Source: Nocardioides limicola (GTDB lineage Bacteria; Actinomycetota; Actinomycetes; Propionibacteriales; Nocardioidaceae). Taken from it: a DNA stretch of 64,000 nucleotides. The stretch covers positions 1-64,000 of the forward strand of contig NZ_JAERJA010000008.1 of assembly GCF_016827675.1 (NCBI RefSeq), written 5' to 3'. Under the pieces are notes generated by a model. That model saw nothing but the letters and a program-made list of their open reading frames with translations, was not told where the DNA came from and ran no database searches. Shown here piece by piece: positions 48,763 to 57,776 of the stretch. Numbering within the stretch: the first letter of the stretch is position 1; each line of letters opens with the position of its first letter. Both the position numbers and the translations under genes were made by a program.

Positions 48763-48872
48763 TCGTCGGGCGGGTGGTTTTCGGCACCTCGGGCAACCGA
48801 ACGGTCGGGCTGCGCGTCCTCTGGTGTGAGTGCTGCAATGGGGGATAGGCCCAGGCCGTGAGGAGGCGCCGG

Positions 48873-49394
48873 GTGGACACGCGCGAACCGGAGGCGTTCG
48901 AGGCGTTCGTGCGCGCGCGCTACCGTGCGCTGCTCGGCTTCGGGCGTGCGCTCACCGCGAGCCCCGAGGACGCTGCCGATCTGGTCCACGATGCGTTGGC
49001 GAGCACGTTGCTCGCCTGGGACCGAGTGGAGTCGAAGGGCGACCCCGAAGGGTTCGTGCGGCGGGCCATGGTGAACCGGAACATCAGCACCTGGCGCCGG
49101 CGCGCCCACGAGAAGGCGCGGCTGGCATCGGTCGATCCCGCGGACGGACACCCGGAGCCTGAGGTCGAACGGGCGATGGTGCTCCTGGCAGCAGTACGAC
49201 GCCTCCCGGCTCGCCAGCGGACGGTGATCGCGCTGCGGTTCTACCAGGACCTGCCGGTCGCCGAGGTGGCGTCGTACATGGGGTGCTCGGAAGGAACGGT
49301 CAAGAGCCAGACGGCGAAGGCGATGGTGAATCTCCGCGCGGCACTCACCGACAACGACACCGAGGAGGTGGACCGTGGACGGCTTCCAGGATGA
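48873..49394 (+). CDS. SigE-family ECF RNA polymerase sigma factor
   Basis: A 173-residue extracytoplasmic-function sigma factor: region 2 (EAFVRARYRALLGFGRALT...DLVHDALASTLLAWDRV) and region 4 (VRRLPARQRTVIALRFYQDLPVAEVASYMGCSEGTVKSQTAKA), the actinobacterial SigE-family pattern. The GTG at 48873 is favoured over one at 48858 because AGGAGG lies seven bases upstream. Its 3' end overlaps the next gene by 20 bases, a membrane protein that could be its partner or anti-sigma factor. Confidence 0.9.
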   Translation: MDTREPEAFEAFVRARYRALLGFGRALTASPEDAADLVHDALASTLLAWDRVESKGDPEGFVRRAMVNRNISTWRRRAHEKARLASVDPADGHPEPEVERAMVLLAAVRRLPARQRTVIALRFYQDLPVAEVASYMGCSEGTVKSQTAKAMVNLRAALTDNDTEEVDRGRLPG

Positions 49395-50562
49395 ACTCGC
49401 CCGGGCGATGCGTCAGGGTGGCAAGGTCGGCGGCTCGGTCGAGGACGCCTTGACCGACGTACGACGACGCGCAGCCGTGCGTCGACGCAACCGCACCGTC
49501 GGCGCGCTCGCTGCGGTCGCGGCCTCCGTCGCGGTGCTGGTCGGAGTCTCCGTGACACTGCTCGGTGGCGGCGCGCAGCACGAACCGATCGGTCCTGTGA
49601 CCGAGGTGCCGGACTCTGTCGAGCTGGTGCCGTGGAGCAGCCGCACCGACTTCGAGCCGTGGGCACCGCTGCCGGAGGAGGCGACGCCACCCTTCCTGAC
49701 CGAGGAACCGGTTCGATGGGACTTCCTCTCCGCGACGGTGGCTCTCCCCGAATCCGCTCGCGCCGGCGAAACATTGAAGTACGTCGTCACGCTCACCAAC
49801 CGTGGGGAGACCACGGTCGACCTGCGTCCGTGTGGTGGCTACACGCAGCGGCTGACCGGCGTGGACATCAACAACCAGACCGTCTGGGAAGGGGTGCAGG
49901 AGCGCTACCGGCTCAACTGCGACGCACAGCCGACCCTGCGACCCGGTGAGCAGCGCGCCTACGCCATGGAGCTCGAGGTCCCGGGCGACGCTCCGTCGCA
50001 GCGATCCGGCCTGCTGGAGTGGCAACTCCTCGACACGGCGGCAGATTGGCGGGGGGCCGACCACCTGGAGATCCTCGGGGTCGGTGGGCCAGCCACTCCC
50101 GAGGCTCCGGACACCCAACTGGCCGAGGTGATCGCCGCCAACCTGGCCGAGTTCGCGGAAGCGCCCTCGAGCCCGGCGGCGACGCGGCTGTTCGCGGACA
50201 CGGTGGCGATCGGCCTCGGTCGCGAGCTGATCCGGACCCTGGCCATCGATGAGGTCGCCGACCGGTCGGCCTGGGTGATCGAGGACGACGAGTTCCGGGC
50301 CCGGTCCGGTTCGTTCAGCGCGCTCGACGTACTCCGGGACGCCCTCCAGCGAGGCTGGAGCCTGGAGACCTCCGTCGGCTCCCACCCCCATTGCGTGGGT
50401 CCGCCGGTCGCCCCGCCCCCGGGATACGCGGACCATCTGCGGGTGTCCCTGCAGCCGGTCGACGAGGACATCGACTCATGCCTGCAATGGTTCACGGTTG
50501 ACCTCTTCGTCAACGATCAGGCACAGATCGAGGCTGTGACACTCGATCTCTTCGAACCCTGA
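49375..50562 (+). CDS. Membrane-anchored protein downstream of the sigma factor; possible anti-sigma partner
   Basis: A 395-residue protein with a short cytoplasmic N-terminus (residues 1-40, Arg-rich before the membrane: RRRAAVRRRNR), one transmembrane helix (about 42-64) and a large extracytoplasmic domain. The outer part contains a beta-rich stretch of intracellular proteinase inhibitor/BsuPI type (LKYVVTLTNRGETTVDLRPC... LRPGEQRAYAMELEVPGD). Topology and overlap with the sigma gene fit a sigma-factor regulator, but no HxxxCxxC zinc anti-sigma motif is present. GTG start with GAGGAGGTGG upstream. Confidence 0.72.
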   Translation: MDGFQDELARAMRQGGKVGGSVEDALTDVRRRAAVRRRNRTVGALAAVAASVAVLVGVSVTLLGGGAQHEPIGPVTEVPDSVELVPWSSRTDFEPWAPLPEEATPPFLTEEPVRWDFLSATVALPESARAGETLKYVVTLTNRGETTVDLRPCGGYTQRLTGVDINNQTVWEGVQERYRLNCDAQPTLRPGEQRAYAMELEVPGDAPSQRSGLLEWQLLDTAADWRGADHLEILGVGGPATPEAPDTQLAEVIAANLAEFAEAPSSPAATRLFADTVAIGLGRELIRTLAIDEVADRSAWVIEDDEFRARSGSFSALDVLRDALQRGWSLETSVGSHPHCVGPPVAPPPGYADHLRVSLQPVDEDIDSCLQWFTVDLFVNDQAQIEAVTLDLFEP

Positions 50563-50585
50563 GCAGTGCCAGCCCCAGCGCCCCC

Positions 50586-51431
50586 TCACTCGTGGGCGAA
50601 GGTGCTCAGCACCACCCAGGCGAGGGCCGCCGACGTCAGCGCGGCACCGAACATGTGCAGGCCGACCAGGAGTTCCGGGAGGCCGGTGAAGTACTGCCAG
50701 TAGCCGATCGCCCCCTGGGCGAAGATCAACACCAGCAGCGCCGCCGTGGCCCGGACCGCCACCGACAGCCGGTGCCGACGGGACAGGGCCAGCATCCCCA
50801 GCGTCACCGCCAGCAGCAGGTAGACGCTGAGTGCGTGCACCTGCGAGGTCAGCTGGGTGTCCAGACCGCTGCGGGGTGCGTCGGCGTCGCCGGCGTGCGG
50901 CCCGGCGCCGGTGACCACGGTGCCCAGGTAGAGCACCAGCCAGCCGGCGCCGAAGACCAGCCAGGCCAATCGACGTACCCGCTCCGGCGCCGCCGGCCGG
51001 TCCGGCCCGCGCAACTCGTCCAGGAGCATCACGCAGACGCCGATGATCGCCATCGACACCAGGAAGTGGAACGCGACGACCCACGGGTTGAGATTGGTGA
51101 GCACGGTCAGGCCGCCGAGCAGCGCCTGCGCCGGGATGCCGAGCCCGATCACCAGAGCCAACCTGGTGGCCCGTCGTCGCCCGGCCCGCCAGACGGCCAG
51201 GAAGGTCAGCAGGGCGACCGCGGCCAGCACGAAGGTGAGCAGCCGGTTGCCGAACTCGATCACCCCGTGGATGCCCATCTCGGCGACCGGCACGTAGGAG
51301 TCCTCCGTGCATCGCGGCCAGGTCGGGCAGCCCAGCCCGGAGGCGGTCAGGCGGACTGCGCCGCCGGTGACGACGATGCCGATGTTGGCGGCCAGGTTGG
51401 CCCAGGCCAACGGGACGAGGGCACGGTTCAT
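50586..51431 (-). CDS. ctaA: Heme A synthase (COX15/CtaA family)
   Basis: Membrane monooxygenase that oxidises the methyl group of heme o to the formyl of heme a. The 281-residue product has eight hydrophobic helices with the heme-ligand histidines in HGVIEFGNRLLT (about 66), HFLVSMAII (about 130), HALSVYLLLAV (about 200) and HMFGAALTSA (about 260), plus ASGLGCPTWPRC with the paired cysteines. It follows the ABC permease gene by two bases, so the three form one operon divergent from sufR. Confidence 0.93.
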   Translation of the reverse strand: MNRALVPLAWANLAANIGIVVTGGAVRLTASGLGCPTWPRCTEDSYVPVAEMGIHGVIEFGNRLLTFVLAAVALLTFLAVWRAGRRRATRLALVIGLGIPAQALLGGLTVLTNLNPWVVAFHFLVSMAIIGVCVMLLDELRGPDRPAAPERVRRLAWLVFGAGWLVLYLGTVVTGAGPHAGDADAPRSGLDTQLTSQVHALSVYLLLAVTLGMLALSRRHRLSVAVRATAALLVLIFAQGAIGYWQYFTGLPELLVGLHMFGAALTSAALAWVVLSTFAHE

Positions 51432-51433
51432 CG

Positions 51434-52198
51434 CTACTCCCACTTGAAGAATCGAGACGCCAACAGGGTGCCCAGCACCGCCCAACCGGCGAGCACGGCC
51501 CAGGCCACCAGGTCCGGGCGGCCGTCGATCAGGGCGGCGCGGAAGGCGTCCCCGAGGGCGGCCGAGGGGAGCACCTGGAGGACCCCGGCGGCGGCGCCGT
51601 AGCTGTCCCGGGGCAACACCACGGCCCCGCCGGCCATCAGCAGCAGATAGACCAGGTTGGCGATCGCCAGGGTGGCCTCGGCCCGCACCGCGCCGGCCAG
51701 GGCCAGACCGAGGGATCCGAAGGCGGCGGTGCCCAACAGGGCGGCCACGACGGCCAGCGCGACACCGGTGGCGCTGCCGGGTCGCCATCCGAGGCCGACG
51801 GCGACCGCGCCGACGACCAGGCACTGCGCCGCCTGCACGCAGAGCAGCGCCACCACCTTGCCGGCCAGCAGGCCGGTGCGGGGCAGGGGAGAGGAGCCGA
51901 GTCGCTTCAGCAGACCGTAGCGTCGCTCGAAGCCGGTGGCGATCGCCAGTGAGGCGAAGGCGGTGGACATGATCGCCAGGGCGAGTACGCCGGGCGCGAG
52001 CACGTCGACCGGATCGTGGTCGAAGGAGAGGTCCAGTCGGCGGGCTCCGAAGACTCCGGCCACCAGGGCGAGCACCGGGATCACCGCGGCGAGGAGCAAC
52101 TGCTCACCGTTGCGCAGCAGCAGCCGGACCTCCATGGCGGACTGGGCGCGCACCTGTCGCAGGAATGGGGCAGAGCCGGGGGCCGGGGTGAAGGTCAT
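51434..52198 (-). CDS. ABC-2 type transporter permease
   Basis: A 254-residue permease with six hydrophobic segments of the ABC-2/drug-exporter type (LLLRNGEQLLLAAVIPVLAL, ERRYGLLKRLGSSPLPRTGLLAGK). It works with the upstream ATPase (overlap 4 bases, ATGA). In mycobacteria the same order ABC-permease-ctaA sits next to sufR, suggesting a role tied to cytochrome oxidase or heme handling; the substrate is unknown. Confidence 0.88.
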   Translation of the reverse strand: MTFTPAPGSAPFLRQVRAQSAMEVRLLLRNGEQLLLAAVIPVLALVAGVFGARRLDLSFDHDPVDVLAPGVLALAIMSTAFASLAIATGFERRYGLLKRLGSSPLPRTGLLAGKVVALLCVQAAQCLVVGAVAVGLGWRPGSATGVALAVVAALLGTAAFGSLGLALAGAVRAEATLAIANLVYLLLMAGGAVVLPRDSYGAAAGVLQVLPSAALGDAFRAALIDGRPDLVAWAVLAGWAVLGTLLASRFFKWE

Positions 52199-53166
52199 CG
52201 GTCGGCCTCCTCGAACTCCCGGCCGGTCAACTGCAAGAAGACGTCCTCGAGGGTGCGCCGGCCCAGGGTCAGGGACTCGGGCAGGATGCCGTGCTGCTCA
52301 CACCAGGCCGAGACCACCGACAACGTGGAGGCATCGGCCTGACCGCTGATCAGCAGGCTGCGGGCGTTGATGGGGGTCACCTCGACGCCGCTGCCGAGGT
52401 CGGTGGCGAGCAGTTGCGGGGCGTCGGGCGGGAAGGGTTCGGTGACCACCAGTCGGATCGTCGACTCACCGCCGGCGGTGAGTTCGTACGGCGTACCGCT
52501 GGCGATCACTCGGCCCCGGTCGAGCACGTGCACCTGGTCGGCGAGGCGTTCTGCCTCCTCCAGGTAGTGGGTGGTGAGCACGATGGTCACCCCGTCGGCC
52601 CGCATCTGGGAGAGGAGTTCCCAGGTGTTTCGGCGGGCAGCCGGGTCCATCCCTGCGGTCGGCTCGTCCACGAACAGCAGTTCCGGCCTGCCGACCACCG
52701 CCATCGCCAGTCCGAGACGCTGCTGCTGCCCGCCGGACAGCCGGCGGTAGGGGGTGCGTCCGCAGTCGCCGAGGCCGAGTCGCTCGACCAGCATCGGCAC
52801 CGGCAGCGGGTGGGCGTGCAGGGCGGCGATGTGTTCGAGCATCTCCACCGCCCGGACCCCGGACCAGGCGCCGCCGTCCTGGAGCATCACGCCGATCCGG
52901 GGCAACAGTTGCTTGCGCTGGGTGACCGGATCCAGCCCGAGCACCCGAACCCGCCCGGACCGGGGGCGGCGGTATCCCTCGCAGGTCTCCAGGGTGGTGG
53001 TCTTGCCGGCTCCGTTGGGTCCGAGCACGGCGGTGATGGTGCCCCGCTCAACCCGCATGGACAATCCGTCGACGGCTACCTTGTCGCCGTACCGCATCAC
53101 CAGGTCCTCCACCTCCACGGCGGCGGACTGGCCCGGATCGGGCGTGGAGGGGGGGTGGCTGGGCAC
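52195..53166 (-). CDS. ABC transporter ATP-binding protein
   Basis: A 323-residue ABC ATPase with Walker A GPNGAGKTTTLE (about 48), the Q-loop GVMLQDGGAWSG, signature LSGGQQQRLGLAMAV and Walker B LLFVDEPTAGMDPAARR, then the His switch LTTHYLEEA. A ~75-residue C-terminal extension of the DrrA/CcmA-like type follows. It energises the adjacent permease. The gene is divergent from sufR across a 107-bp promoter region. Confidence 0.9.
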   Translation of the reverse strand: MPSHPPSTPDPGQSAAVEVEDLVMRYGDKVAVDGLSMRVERGTITAVLGPNGAGKTTTLETCEGYRRPRSGRVRVLGLDPVTQRKQLLPRIGVMLQDGGAWSGVRAVEMLEHIAALHAHPLPVPMLVERLGLGDCGRTPYRRLSGGQQQRLGLAMAVVGRPELLFVDEPTAGMDPAARRNTWELLSQMRADGVTIVLTTHYLEEAERLADQVHVLDRGRVIASGTPYELTAGGESTIRLVVTEPFPPDAPQLLATDLGSGVEVTPINARSLLISGQADASTLSVVSAWCEQHGILPESLTLGRRTLEDVFLQLTGREFEEADR

Positions 53167-53222
53167 CGGAGCAGTCTAGGAGGGCGTCCTGGCGCCCCCG
53201 ACGCTGCCCGAGGGGCGAACGG

Positions 53223-53271
53223 TTAGGGTGGCCTTACTTGAAGCGGGGACACCATTAACGTCACACTTGTG
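53223..53271 (+). promoter_or_regulatory. sufR promoter region with candidate iron box and palindrome
   Basis: TTAGGGTGGCCTTA (53223-53236) resembles the DtxR/IdeR iron box (TTAGGTTAGCCTAA-type; about 11 of 14 agree by eye). CACACTTGTG (53262-53271), arms CACA/TGTG, lies three bases before the sufR start and may be the SufR autoregulatory operator. Both identities are inferred from pattern and position. Confidence 0.5.
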
Positions 53272-53273
53272 TT

Positions 53274-53981
53274 GTGGAAATGGCGCGGAACGTCTCCGGA
53301 GTCGCCTCGGCCGCGGCCGAGGGCGATGCGCCGACCCGTGCCCGGGTGGCCCGGATGGTGCTCGAGCACGGCCCGTCCACGGCCGCCGAGATCGCTGCCG
53401 ACCTGGCCTTGACCCCGGCCGCGGTGCGCCGACACCTGGACCACCTTCTGGCTGAGGGACTGGTCGTCGAGGACGATCGCCGGGTCCTCACCGAACGTCG
53501 TCGCGGCCGACCTGCCCGGGTCTTCAAGCTCACCGACGCCGGCCGAGACCAGTTCGAGCAGGCCTACGACGACCTGGCCACCGAGGCGCTGCGGTTCCTC
53601 CGTGAGACCGGCGGAGACGACGCGGTGCTGGCCTTCGCCCGACGCCGGGTCGCGTTCATCGAGCGCGACTACGCCACCGTGGCCAGCGCCAACCCGGGAC
53701 TGACCTCGGCCGAGGCCCTGGCCCGGGTGCTGACCGACGGCGGGTACGCCGCCAGCGTCCGGACGCTGCCGATGGCCGAGCAGTTGTGTCAGCAGCACTG
53801 CCCGGTCGCCCACGTCGCCCACGAGTTCCCCGAGATCTGCGAGGCCGAGACCGAGGCCTTCGCGCAGGTGCTCGGCACCCATGTGCAACGACTTGCCACC
53901 ATCGCCCACGGCGACGGTGTCTGCACCACCTGCATCCCTGACCACGCGCACAGCACCGACAAGGACGGAGCGTCAGCATGA
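53274..53981 (+). CDS. sufR: SufR-type iron-sulfur cluster transcriptional repressor
   Basis: A 235-residue winged-helix regulator: N-terminal HTH ([30 protein letters not shown], about 35-65), the basic wing [18 protein letters not shown], and a C-terminal cysteine-rich cluster ([21 protein letters not shown], then VCTTCIP) able to hold an Fe-S cluster. SufR senses cluster status and represses the suf operon. GTG start; a palindrome lies just before it. Its stop overlaps sufB by four bases (ATGA). Confidence 0.9.
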   Translation: MEMARNVSGVASAAAEGDAPTRARVARMVLEHGPSTAAEIAADLALTPAAVRRHLDHLLAEGLVVEDDRRVLTERRRGRPARVFKLTDAGRDQFEQAYDDLATEALRFLRETGGDDAVLAFARRRVAFIERDYATVASANPGLTSAEALARVLTDGGYAASVRTLPMAEQLCQQHCPVAHVAHEFPEICEAETEAFAQVLGTHVQRLATIAHGDGVCTTCIPDHAHSTDKDGASA

Positions 53982-55423
53982 CGACCCCCACCACCGACCA
54001 CGTGTCACCGAGCATCGAGGACCTGAACCCCGAGCTCAAGGGCATCGGCCGCTACGAGTTCGGCTGGGCCGACTCCGACGTTGCCGGAGCCACTGCGAAG
54101 CGTGGGCTCAGCGACGAGGTCGTGCGCGACATCTCGTCGAAGAAGTCCGAGCCGCAGTGGATGCTCGACCTCCGCCTGAAGGGCCTGAAGCTCTTCGACC
54201 GCAAGCCCATGCCCAACTGGGGCTCCGACCTCTCGGGCATCGACTTCGACAACATCAAGTACTTCGTCCGCTCCAGCGAGAAGCAGGCCCAGACCTGGGA
54301 CGACCTCCCCGAGGACATCAAGAACACCTACGACAAGCTGGGCATCCCCGAGGCGGAGAAGCAGCGCCTGGTCTCCGGTGTCGCCGCGCAGTACGAGTCC
54401 GAGGTCGTCTACCACTCGATCCGCGAGGACCTCGAGGAGCAGGGCGTGCTCTTCCTCGACACCGACACGGCGCTCAAGGAGCAGCCGGAGCTCTTCCAGG
54501 AGTACTTCGGCACCGTGATCCCGGTCGGCGACAACAAGTTCGCCGCGCTCAACACCGCCGTCTGGTCCGGCGGCTCGTTCATCTACGTCCCCAAGGGCGT
54601 CCACGTGGACATCCCGCTGCAGGCCTACTTCCGGATCAACACCGAGAACATGGGCCAGTTCGAGCGCACCCTGATCATCGTCGACGAGGACGCCTACGTG
54701 CACTACGTCGAGGGCTGCACCGCGCCGATCTACTCCTCGGACTCGCTGCACTCCGCGGTCGTGGAGATCATCGTCAAGAAGGGCGGTCGGTGCCGCTACA
54801 CGACCATCCAGAACTGGTCCAACAACGTCTACAACCTGGTCACCAAGCGGGCCGTCTGTGAGGCCGGCGCGACCATGGAGTGGGTCGACGGCAACATCGG
54901 CTCGAAGGTGACGATGAAGTACCCGGCCGTCTACCTGATGGGTGAGCACGCCAAGGGCGAGACCCTCTCCATCGCGTTCGCGGGCGAGGGCCAGCACCAG
55001 GACGCCGGCGCCAAGATGGTGCATGCCGCCCCGCACACCTCGAGCTCGATCCTGAGCAAGTCGGTGGCCCGCGGTGGCGGACGGACGTCGTACCGCGGCC
55101 TGATCCAGATCAACGAGGGCGCCCACGGCTCCAAGTCCAACGTGCTCTGCGACGCACTGCTGGTCGACCAGATCAGCCGCTCCGACACCTACCCGTACGT
55201 CGACATCCGAGAGGACGACGTGTCGATGGGCCACGAGGCGAGCGTCTCGAAGGTCTCCGACGACCAGTTGTTCTACCTGATGTCGCGCGGGATGGCCGAG
55301 GACGAGGCGATGGCGATGATCGTGCGCGGCTTCGTCGAGCCGATCGCCAAGGAACTGCCGATGGAGTATGCCCTCGAGCTCAACCGGCTCATCGAACTGC
55401 AGATGGAGGGCGCGGTCGGCTGA
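53978..55423 (+). CDS. sufB: Fe-S cluster assembly scaffold SufB
   Basis: A 481-residue core scaffold subunit of the SufBCD complex, with the characteristic opening [15 protein letters not shown] and the beta-helix repeats. Conserved Cys region [22 protein letters not shown] and [32 protein letters not shown] are visible, as is [20 protein letters not shown] near the C-terminus. Mycobacterial SufB is interrupted by an intein; here there is none. Co-transcribed with sufR and followed 82 bp later by sufD. Confidence 0.95.
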   Translation: MTTPTTDHVSPSIEDLNPELKGIGRYEFGWADSDVAGATAKRGLSDEVVRDISSKKSEPQWMLDLRLKGLKLFDRKPMPNWGSDLSGIDFDNIKYFVRSSEKQAQTWDDLPEDIKNTYDKLGIPEAEKQRLVSGVAAQYESEVVYHSIREDLEEQGVLFLDTDTALKEQPELFQEYFGTVIPVGDNKFAALNTAVWSGGSFIYVPKGVHVDIPLQAYFRINTENMGQFERTLIIVDEDAYVHYVEGCTAPIYSSDSLHSAVVEIIVKKGGRCRYTTIQNWSNNVYNLVTKRAVCEAGATMEWVDGNIGSKVTMKYPAVYLMGEHAKGETLSIAFAGEGQHQDAGAKMVHAAPHTSSSILSKSVARGGGRTSYRGLIQINEGAHGSKSNVLCDALLVDQISRSDTYPYVDIREDDVSMGHEASVSKVSDDQLFYLMSRGMAEDEAMAMIVRGFVEPIAKELPMEYALELNRLIELQMEGAVG

Positions 55424-55505
55424 GGCCGGACCACTCGCCCCGACGCCCCGCCGCGGCAGGGAACGTCACGCTGACCTGCCGCGGACTGTGAAGGAAAGAC
55501 TGATT

Positions 55506-56681
55506 GTGACTGTGACTGCTGAGAGTGTCTCCAACGCGCTCGAGCTCGACAAGGTGGAATCCCACCTGCACCCCGAGGGCTCGTTCGACCTGGCCGACCA
55601 CGCCGTACCGACCGGACGTGAGGAGGTCTGGCGCTTCACCCCGCTGAAGCGCCTGCACGGCATCCACGCCGATGCGCCTCTGGATGGGGACGGGTTCACC
55701 GTCGACGTCGTCGCCGCCGACGGGGTGCGCGCGGAGACGGTCGGTGCCGACCACGAGCTCCGGGGCCGCTCCGGCCTGATCCCGCGGGATCGGGTCAGCG
55801 CTCGCGCCTGGGCCGCGGCCCGGAACGTCTTCCTGGTCGACGTACCGGCCGAACTCGAGACCGGTGCCACGAACGTCACCTTCACCGGCACCGGTGGCGA
55901 GTCCGCCGTCGCGGGCCACGTGGTGGTCCGGGTCGGCGCGCACGCGAAGGCGACCGTGGTGCTCACCTTCGTCGGCTCCGCGACGTTGGCCGAGAACGTC
56001 GAGATCATCCTCGGCGATGGCGCCCACCTCACCCTGGTCACCCTCCAGGACTGGGACGACGACGCGGTGCACCACGCCACCCACCACGCCCTGGTCGGCC
56101 GCGACGCGGACCTCAAGCATGTCGCCGTCTCCTTCGGTGGCGACGTGGTCCGCCACGACACCAGCACCGAGTACGCCGGCCCCGGCGGTTCGGTGAACAT
56201 GCTCGGCCTCTACTTCGCCGACGCCGGTCAGCACATCGAGCACCGGCTGTTCGTCGACCACACCGCCCCGAAGACGAAGTCACACGTGGTCTACAAGGGC
56301 GCCCTGCAGGGCGACGGAGCGCACACCGTGTGGATCGGCAACGTGCTGATCCGCAAGGTCGCCGAGGGGATCGAGACCTACGAGGAGAACCGCAACCTGG
56401 TGCTCACCGACGGCGCCCGCGCCGACTCGGTGCCCAACCTGGAGATCGAGACCGGCGAGATCGCTGGTGCCGGGCACGCCTCGGCCACCGGCAGGTTCGA
56501 CGACGAGCAGCTCTTCTACCTGCGCAGCCGGGGGATCAGCGAGGCCGAGGCCCGGCGCCTGGTCGTGCACGGCTTCTTCACCGACCTGATCCGGCAGATC
56601 GAACTGCCCGAACTGGAGGAGAAGCTCGCCGCGACCGTCGAGGCGGAGCTGGCCAAGAACGTGCTGAAGGGCCTCATCTGA
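55506..56681 (+). CDS. sufD: Fe-S cluster assembly protein SufD
   Basis: A 391-residue paralogue of SufB that completes the SufBC2D scaffold. It ends with the shared C-terminal pattern GHASATGRFDDEQLFYLRSRGISEAEARRLVVHGF. GTG 55506 follows AAGGAAAG, and the in-frame extension upstream lies within the sufB 3' end and spacer. The Rieske gene starts on the last base of its stop codon (TGATG), so translation is coupled. Confidence 0.93.
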   Translation: MTVTAESVSNALELDKVESHLHPEGSFDLADHAVPTGREEVWRFTPLKRLHGIHADAPLDGDGFTVDVVAADGVRAETVGADHELRGRSGLIPRDRVSARAWAAARNVFLVDVPAELETGATNVTFTGTGGESAVAGHVVVRVGAHAKATVVLTFVGSATLAENVEIILGDGAHLTLVTLQDWDDDAVHHATHHALVGRDADLKHVAVSFGGDVVRHDTSTEYAGPGGSVNMLGLYFADAGQHIEHRLFVDHTAPKTKSHVVYKGALQGDGAHTVWIGNVLIRKVAEGIETYEENRNLVLTDGARADSVPNLEIETGEIAGAGHASATGRFDDEQLFYLRSRGISEAEARRLVVHGFFTDLIRQIELPELEEKLAATVEAELAKNVLKGLI

Positions 56682-57016
56682 TGTCCTTCACCCGCGCCTG
56701 CGCCACCGACGACGTGCCGGTCGATGAGGGCTTGGCGGTCACCGTCGGCGAGTACGAGATCGTGGTCGCCCGCTGCGGCGACGACTTCTACGCGCTGCAG
56801 AACCTCTGCTCGCACGCCGCCGTGGAGCTCTCCGAGGGGGAGGTCTCCGGCTGTGCGATCGAATGCTGGCTGCACGGATCGACCTTCGACCTGCGCACCG
56901 GCAAGCCCACCACCTTTCCTGCGACCGAGCCGGTCGCGACCTTCGCCGTCGAGGTCCGCGATGCGGCCGTGTACGTCGACACCACCACCACCCTGAACGG
57001 AGTCACCCCCACATGA
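56681..57016 (+). CDS. Rieske-type [2Fe-2S] ferredoxin of the suf operon
   Basis: A 111-residue non-heme-iron ferredoxin. The two cluster motifs are NLCSHAAVELSEG (C-x-H near 42-44) and IECWLHGSTFDL (C-x-x-H near 61-64), the CxH...CxxH set of small Rieske proteins. Embedded between sufD and sufC, as in other actinobacterial suf operons, it probably supplies electrons for cluster assembly or serves as a client. The start overlaps the sufD stop by one base; the stop overlaps sufC by four. Confidence 0.92.
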   Translation: MSFTRACATDDVPVDEGLAVTVGEYEIVVARCGDDFYALQNLCSHAAVELSEGEVSGCAIECWLHGSTFDLRTGKPTTFPATEPVATFAVEVRDAAVYVDTTTTLNGVTPT

Positions 57017-57774
57017 GCAAGCTGGAGATCATCGATCTGCACGTCTCGGTCGAGACCGAGGACGGCCCCAAGGAGATCCTCAAGGGCGTCACGCTGACCA
57101 TCAACTCCGGCGAGACGCACGCCATCATGGGCCCGAACGGCTCCGGCAAGTCCACGCTGGCCTACTCGATCGCCGGCCACCCCCGGTACGCGGTCACCGG
57201 TGGCTCGGTGACCCTCGACGGCGAGGACGTGTTGGCGATGTCCGTCGACGAGCGTGCCCGCGCCGGCCTGTTCCTGGCGATGCAGTACCCGGTCGAGGTG
57301 CCCGGCGTGTCGGTCTCCAACTTCCTGCGCACCGCGAAGACCGCCATCGACGGTGAGGCGCCGAAGCTGCGCACCTGGGTCAAGGAGGTCAACGCGGCTC
57401 TGGAGGACCTCGACCTGGACACCACCTTCGCCCAGCGGTCGGTCAACGAGGGCTTCTCCGGTGGCGAGAAGAAGCGCCACGAGATCGCTCAGCTGGAGCT
57501 GCTCGCCCCCAAGATGGCGATCCTCGACGAGACCGACTCCGGGCTCGACATCGACGCCCTCAAGACGGTCTCCGACGGCGTCAACCGGTTCGCCGAGGGC
57601 GGCGAGAAGGGTGTCCTGCTGATCACCCACTACACCCGGATCCTGCGCTACATCAAGCCGGACTTCGTGCACGTCTTCGTGGACGGCAAGATCGCCGAGG
57701 AGGGTGGCCCGGAGCTGGCCGACCAGCTCGAGGCCGAGGGTTACGAGCGTTTCCTGAAGGCTGCGGCGGTCTGA
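57013..57774 (+). CDS. sufC: SUF ATPase SufC
   Basis: A 253-residue ABC-type ATPase that works with SufB/SufD. Walker A GPNGSGKSTLAYS (about 39), the SufC-specific ARAGLFLAMQYPVEVPGVS near 85, signature FSGGEKKRHEI and Walker B AILDETDSGLDIDAL with HYTRIL are all present. It starts at ATG 57013 overlapping the Rieske stop and is followed by sufS after two bases. Confidence 0.95.
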   Translation: MSKLEIIDLHVSVETEDGPKEILKGVTLTINSGETHAIMGPNGSGKSTLAYSIAGHPRYAVTGGSVTLDGEDVLAMSVDERARAGLFLAMQYPVEVPGVSVSNFLRTAKTAIDGEAPKLRTWVKEVNAALEDLDLDTTFAQRSVNEGFSGGEKKRHEIAQLELLAPKMAILDETDSGLDIDALKTVSDGVNRFAEGGEKGVLLITHYTRILRYIKPDFVHVFVDGKIAEEGGPELADQLEAEGYERFLKAAAV

Positions 57775-57776
57775 CC

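Noticed and set aside
53978..55423. Intein in sufB, as in mycobacteria
   Set aside because: The protein is 481 residues with uninterrupted family sequence.
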